From Bacteroidota bacterium (lineage in GTDB: Bacteria > Bacteroidota > Bacteroidia > B-17B0 > B-17BO), in contig CANHPI010000107.1 of NCBI GenBank assembly GCA_947462425.1, positions 1 to 8,063 on the forward strand: a stretch of 8,063 nucleotides of DNA, in the 5' to 3' direction. Shown here piece after piece: positions 1 through 6,052 of this stretch; position 1 is the stretch's first letter; each line of letters starts with the position of its first letter. Both the position numbers and the translations under genes were made by a program. The notes beneath the pieces were generated by a model. That model had not been told where the DNA came from. It saw only the letters and a list, made by a program, of their open reading frames with translations, and searched no databases.

Positions 1-509
1 AAATCATGGCCGCATTTGTATTTGCTGAAAGAAACAGATTGATTGGACCAACTATGGAACAACCTCAATACAATATGTTTGAAAGAACGAAAATTGAAAA
101 AGATTATTTATTATTATTCAGGGATTTTGGAATGGGAACAACAATTTGGAGTCCTTTAGCATCAGGTTTGTTATCTGGTAAATATAACAACGGCGTTCCT
201 GAAGATAATCGTTTACATATTGAAGGAATGGATTGGTTAAAAGAAAGAACTTTAGGTGAAGAATCTAAAATAGAGAAAACTAAGAAATTAACACTACTTG
301 CTAATGAATTAGATACATCAATTGCAAAACTATCTATTGCTTGGACGATAAAAAATCCAAACGTTAGCACCACTATTTTAGGAGCTTCAAAAAAAGAACA
401 ATTGATTGAGAACTTAAAAGCCTTAGAGGTTGTTTATTTAATTACACCTGAAGTCAGTGAAAAAATCGAATTAATCTTAAATAATAAACCTGAGCAAGCC
501 GCATTTTAA
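1..509 (+). CDS. Aldo/keto reductase, Kv-beta-like type (C-terminal part; 5' end outside window)
   Basis: NADPH-dependent oxidoreductase of the aldo/keto reductase superfamily, close to the voltage-gated K+ channel beta-subunit/YghZ branch. The reading frame is open to the window edge (codons in phase with position 3), so the ATG at position 6 is probably internal and the N-terminal half, with the catalytic Asp-Tyr-Lys-His tetrad, is missing from view. Counting from that Met, the cofactor-binding residues known from rat Kv-beta-2 are all present: Gln19, the block WSPLASGLLSGKY at 48-60 with Lys59, Arg69, and GASKKEQLIEN at 126-136 (Gly126, Ser128, Gln132, Glu135, Asn136). The protein ends soon after the NKP motif at 160-162, as in Kv-beta proteins, so the C-terminus is complete. 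A CoA-transferase gene follows after 7 bases on the same strand. Bacterial members act as soluble carbonyl reductases; the substrate here is unknown. Confidence 0.93.
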   Translation, partial: IMAAFVFAERNRLIGPTMEQPQYNMFERTKIEKDYLLLFRDFGMGTTIWSPLASGLLSGKYNNGVPEDNRLHIEGMDWLKERTLGEESKIEKTKKLTLLANELDTSIAKLSIAWTIKNPNVSTTILGASKKEQLIENLKALEVVYLITPEVSEKIELILNNKPEQAAF

Positions 510-516
510 TTTAGCA

Positions 517-1587
517 ATGAATAAACCATTTTCAGATTTAATAGTTGTAGAATTGGCAGGCGTTTTGGCTGGGCCATCTGCAGGATTATTTTTTGCTGAA
601 TTGGGTGCAACTGTTATTAAAATTGAAAATCCAAAAACAAACGGTGATGTGACCAGAAGTTGGAAATTACAATCAGAAAATAAAGAAGATAAAACCAGTG
701 CTTACTACTGGAGCATAAACTCAGGTAAGGAAATTCTATTTTTAGATTTATTACTTGATAATGATTTACAACAATTTTACGACTTAATTAAAACTGCTGA
801 CATTTTAATAAGCAATTATAAATTGGGTGATGATATAAAATTAAAAGTAGATTATAGCTCTTTAAAAAAACTAAATCCAACATTAATTTACGCATCAATT
901 AATGGATTTGGACCTGAAAGCCCCCGCACGGCGTATGACTTAATTTTGCAAGCTGAAAGTGGCTTCATGTTTATGAACGGAGAAAAAAATGCAAGTCCTT
1001 TAAAAATGCCGGTTGCCTTAATTGATATTTTAGCTGGGCATCAATTAAAAGAAGCTATATTAATTGCCTTATTAAACAAATATAAAACCAATCAAGGCTC
1101 TCATATAACAGTATCATTATTTGACACAGCTATTGCTTCATTAGCCAATCAAGCAACAAATTGGCTAATTGCACATCACTTGCCAATAGCACAAGGCTCT
1201 TTACATCCAAATATAGCGCCATATGGAGAAATTTTTAAAACAAAAGATAATCATCAAATTACTTTTGCCATTGGAAGCGATAAACAATTTAAGCAGTTGT
1301 GCGAAATTCTAAACATTCAAGTTATACCTGAATACAGCAATAATCAATTACGAGTTGCTAATCGCCTTGCCTTGTTTAATCTTTTAAATGAACAAATACA
1401 AAAACTAGATTTTGAAATTTTATTTAACAAATGTGTAAAACATGATGTTCCGATTGGTAAAATCCGAAATCTAAAAGAAGTATTTGAATTACCAGAAGCG
1501 CAACATTTAATAAACACCTTTAATTATCAAAATTACACAGTTTGTAACGTTAAATCTGTTGCCTTTAAATTTAATGAGTTTATTTAA
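517..1587 (+). CDS. CaiB/BaiF family III CoA-transferase
   Basis: Predicted cytosolic enzyme that moves coenzyme A between carboxylic acids, or acts as an acyl-CoA racemase, in the family of formyl-CoA transferase, CaiB and alpha-methylacyl-CoA racemase. It is 356 residues, at the short end for the family. The N-terminal block VVELAGVLAGPSAGLFFAEL (10-29) with ATVIKIENP (31-39) is the typical CoA-binding start. YDLILQAESG (140-149) and a GE at 155-156 follow. Asp170 in the VALIDILAG block aligns with the catalytic Asp169 of formyl-CoA transferase. LFDTAIASLANQ (201-212) and HPNIAPYGEIF (230-240) are further family blocks. The ATG is chosen because it begins the family N-terminus and lies 7 bases after the preceding aldo/keto reductase stop, suggesting co-transcription. 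No Shine-Dalgarno is visible. The substrate cannot be told from sequence; racemase activity is an alternative. Confidence 0.92.
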   Translation: MNKPFSDLIVVELAGVLAGPSAGLFFAELGATVIKIENPKTNGDVTRSWKLQSENKEDKTSAYYWSINSGKEILFLDLLLDNDLQQFYDLIKTADILISNYKLGDDIKLKVDYSSLKKLNPTLIYASINGFGPESPRTAYDLILQAESGFMFMNGEKNASPLKMPVALIDILAGHQLKEAILIALLNKYKTNQGSHITVSLFDTAIASLANQATNWLIAHHLPIAQGSLHPNIAPYGEIFKTKDNHQITFAIGSDKQFKQLCEILNIQVIPEYSNNQLRVANRLALFNLLNEQIQKLDFEILFNKCVKHDVPIGKIRNLKEVFELPEAQHLINTFNYQNYTVCNVKSVAFKFNEFI

Positions 1588-1805
1588 ATGAAATTTTTTG
1601 TCTCCTCAAATCATAAAAGATTAAATTTTTAAATAAAAGAAAAAGACTTTACGTTTAAATGCAAAATAAAGATAATTAGTATATTTAAAATATTTATAAA
1701 AAAATTAGTTAATCTCTCCATTAAAAAAACAAACATTAAGTCAAAATATGTAATGTTAAGATTATTAAATTTATCTTTTAAACGAAAATGAAATAATACA
1801 ATATC
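1588..1805. other. Intergenic region upstream of the hydroxyacid dehydrogenase
   Basis: A 218-base A/T-rich gap between two plus-strand genes; it should hold the end of the first transcript and the promoter of the next. TATCTTTT at 1772-1779 matches 7 of 8 positions of the Bacteroidota -7 element (TAnnTTTG) 26 bases before the next ATG, but no good TTTG-type -33 box stands at the right distance, so this is only a weak candidate. CGTTTAAA (1652-1659) and TTTAAACG (1777-1784) form a widely spaced inverted pair that may be chance. No terminator-like hairpin was seen. Confidence 0.3.
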
Positions 1806-2750
1806 ATGAAAAAAATTCTTTGTATAGATTCAAATCACGAAATATTACATGAAACTTTAATTAATGCTGGTTTTCAATGTGATTTATTTTGGAACAAATC
1901 AAAAGAGGAATTAATTCAATTACTTCCTAATTATGATGGAGTAGTTATTAGAAGCAAATTTAAATTAACAAAAGATATTTTAGAATTAACAACAAACCTA
2001 AAATGTATTGGGCGCGTTGGTGCCGGAATGGAAAACATAGATGTAAACTATGCTAAAAGCAAAGGTATAACATGTGTGAGCGCACCAGAAGGAAATAGAG
2101 ATGCTGTTGGCGAACACACGTTAGGAATGTTACTGATGCTATTAAATAATTTAAAACGTGCAGATTCTGAGGTTCGTAAAGGCATTTGGAAACGTGCAGA
2201 AAACCGGGGATTTGAAATAAAAGGAAAAACAGTGGCAGTAATTGGTTATGGGAATATGGGTTCCGAATTTGCTAAACGCTTACAAGGATTTGGCTGCACA
2301 ATATTAGCACATGATACTGGTAAAAAAAATTTTGGAAATGAATTTGTTATTGAATCATCTTTAGAAAGAATATACGATGAAGCAGATATTATCAGTATTC
2401 ATTTACCACTAACTTCTGCAACAAATTATTACGTTAATGATGCGTTTTTATCTTCCTTCAAAAAAAACATTTATGTCATCAATACAGCCCGTGGTAAATG
2501 TTTAAAATCAGATGATTTGGTAAAATATTTAAAATCTGGAAAAGTATTAGGCGCTTGTTTAGATGTTTTAGAATACGAATCAAACTCTTTCGAAAACATT
2601 GATATTACAACCTTACCAGAAACACTTCAATATATTTTAAAAAGTGAAAGGGTTGTTTTAACACCTCATATTGCAGGCTGGACTCATGAATCAAATTATA
2701 AAATGAGTGAAATTATTGCTAAAAAGATGATAGAAGTTCTAAAATATTAA
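1806..2750 (+). CDS. D-isomer-specific 2-hydroxyacid dehydrogenase, phosphoglycerate dehydrogenase-like, no ACT domain
   Basis: NAD-dependent oxidoreductase that interconverts a D-2-hydroxyacid and a 2-keto acid. The 314 residues make up the split substrate-binding domain (about 1-105 and 290-314) around a Rossmann domain. Visible motifs: RVGAGMENID (70-79); the dinucleotide loop GYGNMG (147-152) with Asp170 at the end of the second strand, favouring NAD over NADP; the catalytic Arg229 in NTARG; Glu258 in LDVLEYE; and His288 in LTPHIAG. Arg to Glu spacing (29) equals E. coli SerA (240 to 269), but Glu to His is 30 instead of 23, so there is an insertion around 260-280. The regulatory ACT domain of SerA is absent. 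It stands alone, with no serC or serB nearby, so serine biosynthesis is possible but unproven; a paralogue acting on another hydroxyacid is equally likely. The ATG is preceded by an A/T-rich leader without Shine-Dalgarno. Confidence 0.93.
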   Translation: MKKILCIDSNHEILHETLINAGFQCDLFWNKSKEELIQLLPNYDGVVIRSKFKLTKDILELTTNLKCIGRVGAGMENIDVNYAKSKGITCVSAPEGNRDAVGEHTLGMLLMLLNNLKRADSEVRKGIWKRAENRGFEIKGKTVAVIGYGNMGSEFAKRLQGFGCTILAHDTGKKNFGNEFVIESSLERIYDEADIISIHLPLTSATNYYVNDAFLSSFKKNIYVINTARGKCLKSDDLVKYLKSGKVLGACLDVLEYESNSFENIDITTLPETLQYILKSERVVLTPHIAGWTHESNYKMSEIIAKKMIEVLKY

Positions 2751-3115
2751 AATTAAAACCAAATTATACCGCAATCAAAACATTACTAAATACTTTATTC
2801 GGTTTTCGAAAGGTATTAAATATTCCAAAAAAATAAGTTAATTCATTAAAAGCATAGTAAGCAAGTGTTTTAAAACTACATTTAAAATTTAATTTAAACG
2901 GACAAAAGCTCCTATTTTCAATAATCTCCAACCATAATATACAATCTATTTCAATACAATTATAGTTATTGAAGGAGCTCATATTTATAGGATAACAACC
3001 TTGCAACTTATACAAATAAAAAATTACTTTTTTATTTGTATAAGTTTTGTTTTGTTATTATTTAAAGATTTAGTAAAAAATTTCAATTAAATAAATTTGA
3101 TTAATTTGTACCTAT
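2751..3115. other. Convergent intergenic gap without a convincing gene
   Basis: A 365-base very A/T-rich stretch between the 3' ends of the plus-strand dehydrogenase and the minus-strand HAD phosphatase gene. It holds one clear structure, the 19-bp hairpin at 3005-3046. An open minus-strand frame of 83 codons (2764-3015) begins with TTG inside the hairpin; starting instead at the ATG at 2982 gives 71 residues. Its product is rich in Phe, Asn and Cys, poor in Gly, Ala, Asp and Glu, and matches no family I recognise, so I do not call it a gene. All plus-strand frames are broken by stops. Confidence 0.55.
3005..3046 (+). terminator. Perfect 19-bp A/T-rich hairpin, possible terminator
   Basis: The arms at 3005-3023 and 3028-3046 are exact reverse complements, separated by the 4-base loop TTAC. 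On the plus strand the stem is followed by a T-rich run (ttgttttgtta, 3046-3056), as in an intrinsic terminator, although the stem has only about 3 G/C pairs. It lies 255 bases after the stop of the plus-strand dehydrogenase and 70 bases beyond the stop of the minus-strand HAD gene, so it may block read-through from either side. On the minus strand no T-run follows. It could instead be a remnant of a small inverted-repeat element. Confidence 0.45.
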
Positions 3116-3817
3116 CTAGAAAAATTCTTTCAATTGAATTAATCTATTTATTTGAGAATAGTTTTTATCTTCATTTTCTTTTTGATTAACAGATAGATAA
3201 ATAGCTTTCCATTGAGCATTTAAAGCGCCTAAAATATCAGCATCATAATTATCTCCAATCATTACACATTCATCAATTTGAGCAGCTGTTAAGCGTTGAG
3301 CTAAATCAAAAATTTTAATATCAGGTTTATTAAATCCATGTTCCTCCGAAATAATAATATGCTCAAAAAAAGGTTTTAAATTACTGTAATCTAATTTGAT
3401 ATGCTGAACTTCTTTAAATCCATTAGTAATGATATGTAATTGATACTTTTCTTTTAAATACAATAACACATCCATTGCCCCATCAATTAAGTGCGTTTTA
3501 TATGGAGATATTTTTAAATAATCATCAGCCCAAAGATGAGCTAAATTTAAATTATCATACTTGAAATGTAAAAATGATTTATAAAAACGTTGGTAACGTA
3601 ATTCCTCCTTGGTTGTCTGCTGTAAGCTATATAAATGCCACAACTCGTGATTAATCGATTCATAAATATCGATAAAACTATCAAAATCTGTTTTACAATG
3701 CAATTTAATATTATGTTCTAAAAACAAATGCAATAAAGCTTCTCGAGAATTTTTTTCAAAATCCCACAGGGTGTTATCTAAATCAAAAAATATGTGCTTT
3801 ATATTTTTAATCTTCAT
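3116..3817 (-). CDS. yjjG: HAD-IA phosphatase, YjjG-like noncanonical pyrimidine nucleotidase
   Basis: Magnesium-dependent phosphohydrolase of the haloacid dehalogenase superfamily. E. coli YjjG removes phosphate from damaged or noncanonical pyrimidine nucleotides (house-cleaning). The 233 residues match the usual length of this group. The four HAD motifs are intact: motif I FFDLDNTLW with Asp12 (nucleophile) and Asp14; motif II TNG with Thr131; motif III NKPD with Lys164; motif IV GDNYDADILGA with Asp189 and Asp194. Residues 20-110 form the helical C1-type cap. The ATG overlaps the end of the upstream GSCFA gene by 11 bases, pointing to translational coupling and to its being last in the operon. 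The exact nucleotide specificity is inferred from the subfamily only; another small phosphometabolite is possible. Confidence 0.92.
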   Translation of the reverse strand: MKIKNIKHIFFDLDNTLWDFEKNSREALLHLFLEHNIKLHCKTDFDSFIDIYESINHELWHLYSLQQTTKEELRYQRFYKSFLHFKYDNLNLAHLWADDYLKISPYKTHLIDGAMDVLLYLKEKYQLHIITNGFKEVQHIKLDYSNLKPFFEHIIISEEHGFNKPDIKIFDLAQRLTAAQIDECVMIGDNYDADILGALNAQWKAIYLSVNQKENEDKNYSQINRLIQLKEFF

Positions 3818-4790
3818 AAGTATTAAAATGTTGTAACTCTTTAATTAAATCAATATACGGAAATTCAGATTGCAGCGTAACACATTTTTGATAAAATTGA
3901 TGCTTAAATTTAATAGAAGATTCAGTTTCTTTATTAAACAATTTATGGTTGTAAGCCTGATGTATTTGATTTACCTTTTCATTAATGCTTATTGTTTTAT
4001 CATTAAAAAATACTTCAGAAAACTTTTTCCAAACATAATTTATTGCCTGTAAATTTGGATGCGCCATATCTGATTCATAAAAACGATAGTCTCTTAAATC
4101 GTCATTTACAAGCTCATAAGCTGGGAAATAAATGCAATTGCTATTATTTTTTATAATATTGTGAACGGACTGTATTAAAATAGATTTACTTAAATTATTT
4201 TCTACTACTCCATCGCGCAAATGTTTAACAGGAGAAACCGTAAAAAGTATATTTAATTTTGGATAATGTAGTTTTAGTTTATCTATTAAAATTTGATAAG
4301 CCAATACAATATCTTGCGTTTCTAATAATAATTTATCAAATACAGATTGTGGTAATTTATGGCAATTTGCTACTACCTTATTTTGCTGAATACTTTTATA
4401 AGCAAAAGCTGAACCAACTGTAATCATTAAAAAAGAAGTCGATGTCAACTTTGAATTCCACTCATCAATTGTTGTATTCAATTTTTCAATCAAATCAAAT
4501 TTAGTAGTTGAAAATACCGAGCTATGAGCTTCCAATGAAAACCAAATTCCTTCTTTTTCAAACACATCATCTTCGTTAAAATATATTTTCTCAATAATTC
4601 TATTTAAAGAAATCTCTATACTTTTTGGATTAAAAACAATTCCGAATGGGTTTGATTCTACATTAAATTTCAAATTGCTTAAATAATTTCCGATATGCTC
4701 GCTAAAACATGAGCCAATCAATAACACACCATCTTGATGGGTTATTTTTTTCTGACTAACTTCCGGTTTAAATCCTAAATGAAATTGCAT
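3807..4790 (-). CDS. GSCFA-domain protein (SGNH/PC-esterase-like hydrolase)
   Basis: Member of the GSCFA family, related to SGNH (GDSL) esterases; physiological substrate unknown. The 327-residue protein has the defining motif GSCFSE at 26-31 (Ser27 the likely nucleophile, Cys28 next to it). It continues with NPFGIVFNP (47-55), TVGSAFAY (124-131), ANCHKLP (141-147) and TVSPVKHLRDG (184-194), the conserved blocks of this family. YFPAYELV (221-228) leads to DMAHPN (241-246), whose Asp241 and His244 fit the DxxH of an SGNH catalytic site. Residues from about 262 on form a charged C-terminal extension. No signal peptide or membrane helix is seen, so it is probably cytosolic. It starts 62 bases after the ABM gene and overlaps the HAD gene by 11 bases. 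Role in the operon is not evident. Confidence 0.92.
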   Translation of the reverse strand: MQFHLGFKPEVSQKKITHQDGVLLIGSCFSEHIGNYLSNLKFNVESNPFGIVFNPKSIEISLNRIIEKIYFNEDDVFEKEGIWFSLEAHSSVFSTTKFDLIEKLNTTIDEWNSKLTSTSFLMITVGSAFAYKSIQQNKVVANCHKLPQSVFDKLLLETQDIVLAYQILIDKLKLHYPKLNILFTVSPVKHLRDGVVENNLSKSILIQSVHNIIKNNSNCIYFPAYELVNDDLRDYRFYESDMAHPNLQAINYVWKKFSEVFFNDKTISINEKVNQIHQAYNHKLFNKETESSIKFKHQFYQKCVTLQSEFPYIDLIKELQHFNTYED

Positions 4791-4852
4791 AGACTAAACA
4801 TTTAGAAAAAGAGGATACATAAACTCAAATCTTGCATAACTATTTTTTTTAA

Positions 4853-5137
4853 CTAACGTTGTTCTAAACTCCATGCTTCCGGCTTATCACCAAACAATAT
4901 TTTTGTTTTAGCCCAAACATTTTTAAATAACTCAGATTGACGGTATGCTTCCAAATAAGATGCATCTTCCCAAATACTAAATGTGAAAAATATATTTGGA
5001 TTATTAATATCTTGCAATAATTCAACATGGCTGCAACCCTGCATTGCTTCAATAAACTTTTTATTAGTATTAAAAACAATTTTAAAATCCTCAATATATT
5101 CAGATTTAAAAGTCATTTTGACAAATCTTTTAATCAT
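4853..5137 (-). CDS. ABM-fold protein (antibiotic biosynthesis monooxygenase / quinol monooxygenase-like)
   Basis: Small protein of 94 residues with the ABM (dimeric alpha/beta ferredoxin-like) fold, as in YgiN and related putative quinol monooxygenases. It shows the typical order: strand 1 IKRFVKMTF (2-10), helix 1 around 14-31, GCSHVELLQD (34-43), NNPNIFFTFSIWED (45-58) with Trp56, and the helix EAYRQSELFKNVWAKTKILF (63-82) ending in KPEAWS (85-90). Despite the family name there is no sign here of antibiotic synthesis; these proteins are common in ordinary genomes, with few known substrates. The ATG overlaps the stop of the SAM hydroxide adenosyltransferase-like gene in ATGATTAA (8 bases), so translation is probably coupled. 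A shorter open frame in another phase of the same strand is a shadow. Confidence 0.9.
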   Translation of the reverse strand: MIKRFVKMTFKSEYIEDFKIVFNTNKKFIEAMQGCSHVELLQDINNPNIFFTFSIWEDASYLEAYRQSELFKNVWAKTKILFGDKPEAWSLEQR

Positions 5138-5948
5138 AAATTTCTACTATTATCCTATCAATTTTATATTTACTTAAAACTTTACTTTTCATTGCTACTT
5201 TTGTAGCTGATTGACCTAATAAAGATATTTCTAACAAATCCATAGAATTAAAAAAACAAACAATATCACCAATTTTTACATCGTCATAGGTATTGTAAAT
5301 TTTATAAACATTAGATGAGGGAAGTGCAATTGAAAATCGTTTATTACCAATATGTTTTTCAAATTCTTGTTTTGTAATTGTTGTTATTAAATTACCAAAA
5401 GAATCTTCGTATAACACCATTCCTTGTAAATTATTTGGAGTAGAAAAACTTTCAAAATTAAATAACTTACAATAGTCTTGAGTTTCAGAACAAAAATCTT
5501 CTAAAGCAACTTTATTAATTAATTTACAGGCAATTTCAGCAAAAACATCTCTTAAATAAAATGAGTGTTGTCGCGCTGAGTCAAAATATAATTGATATAC
5601 TGTTTCATTAAATGTTTTATCAATAAGTGTTAATAAACCATTATCCGGACAAATAATATATTGTCCATTGTATTTAGTTAATAAATAACGCGTATTATCA
5701 ATTGATAAATTTGTTATCGTTTCTGAAGAATTTAAATATTTTATAGCAAATAAATGAATGGTATCTTCCGGAAAATAGGGTAATGCACTTTTTAATGCAA
5801 AAGCACCTTCGTTGTGAGCATGCATATTTACCTCACAAGCTAAATCAACTATTTTGGCATTTGGTTGTTTAGAATATATTATGCCTTTAACCATTGCTAA
5901 GTAAGGGTCGCGATAACCCAAATCTGTAGTAATAGTGATTATAGACAT
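5130..5948 (-). CDS. SAM hydroxide adenosyltransferase family protein (DUF62-type) lacking the usual catalytic triad
   Basis: Homologue of the enzymes that split S-adenosylmethionine with water into adenosine and methionine, related to the SAM halogenases. The start is set at the ATG ending at 5948 because MSIITITTDLGYRDPYLAMV is the family N-terminus; the frame runs 20 codons further up but that part is low-complexity and lies in the divergent promoter region. At 272 residues it has normal length. Preserved: Asp9 in TTDLG, Asp14, PDNGLL (101-106), LRDVFAE (132-138) and FGNLIT with Asn186, the adenosine-side motifs. Absent: the triad of P. horikoshii PH0463 (Asp68, Arg75, His127). Lys70 stands at the Asp position, the PGVGxxRR segment is replaced by an unrelated loop, and Tyr131 stands at the His position. 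It heads the minus-strand operon, 104 bases from divergent phoH. It may be a diverged enzyme or a binding protein. Confidence 0.9.
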   Translation of the reverse strand: MSIITITTDLGYRDPYLAMVKGIIYSKQPNAKIVDLACEVNMHAHNEGAFALKSALPYFPEDTIHLFAIKYLNSSETITNLSIDNTRYLLTKYNGQYIICPDNGLLTLIDKTFNETVYQLYFDSARQHSFYLRDVFAEIACKLINKVALEDFCSETQDYCKLFNFESFSTPNNLQGMVLYEDSFGNLITTITKQEFEKHIGNKRFSIALPSSNVYKIYNTYDDVKIGDIVCFFNSMDLLEISLLGQSATKVAMKSKVLSKYKIDRIIVEIYD

Positions 5949-6052
5949 TTTGAAAACTTTTTGATGATATTGTAAAAGTAAATAATATTTTAGGCTTACT
6001 TTTATCAAACAAAGTATTTGATTAACCGAATTATTAACATAAAATTAGAACA
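5949..6052. promoter_or_regulatory. Divergent promoter region between the SAM-enzyme operon and phoH
   Basis: This 104-base A/T-rich spacer separates two genes that point away from each other, so it should contain promoters for both. An inverted repeat, ATCAAA (6004-6009) and TTTGAT (6017-6022) with a 7-base spacer, lies near its middle and puts a TTTG element on each strand, resembling parts of Bacteroidota promoters; it could also be an operator. No pair of -33 and -7 boxes with good spacing was found, so exact promoter positions are not given. Confidence 0.4.

Noticed and set aside
1588..1632. Tiny 14-codon frame starting directly after the CoA-transferase stop
   Set aside because: Too short and without any recognisable signal; an ATG following TAA is expected by chance in such sequence.
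2764..3015. Minus-strand open frame of 83 codons with five Cys residues
   Set aside because: It begins with TTG inside the hairpin, has a Phe/Asn/Cys-rich composition with few acidic residues, and resembles no family I know; most likely chance in A/T-rich non-coding DNA. A homology search with a hit in relatives would change this.
3870..4052. Plus-strand open frame of 60 codons inside the GSCFA gene
   Set aside because: Antisense to a well-supported gene, with the hydrophobic low-complexity composition typical of antisense frames. The same reasoning excludes the frames at 104-373, 4983-5177 and 6034-6234.
4853..5948. Reading the SAM-enzyme homologue plus ABM protein as an antibiotic or halometabolite biosynthesis unit
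   Set aside because: The SAM halogenases share the fold, but no biosynthetic gene (PKS, NRPS, tailoring or export) is present and the ABM name is only historical; the surroundings are housekeeping genes.
5949..6008. Twenty-codon N-terminal extension of the SAM-enzyme homologue
   Set aside because: The family N-terminus begins at the ATG ending at 5948; the extension is low-complexity and would overlap the divergent promoter region.
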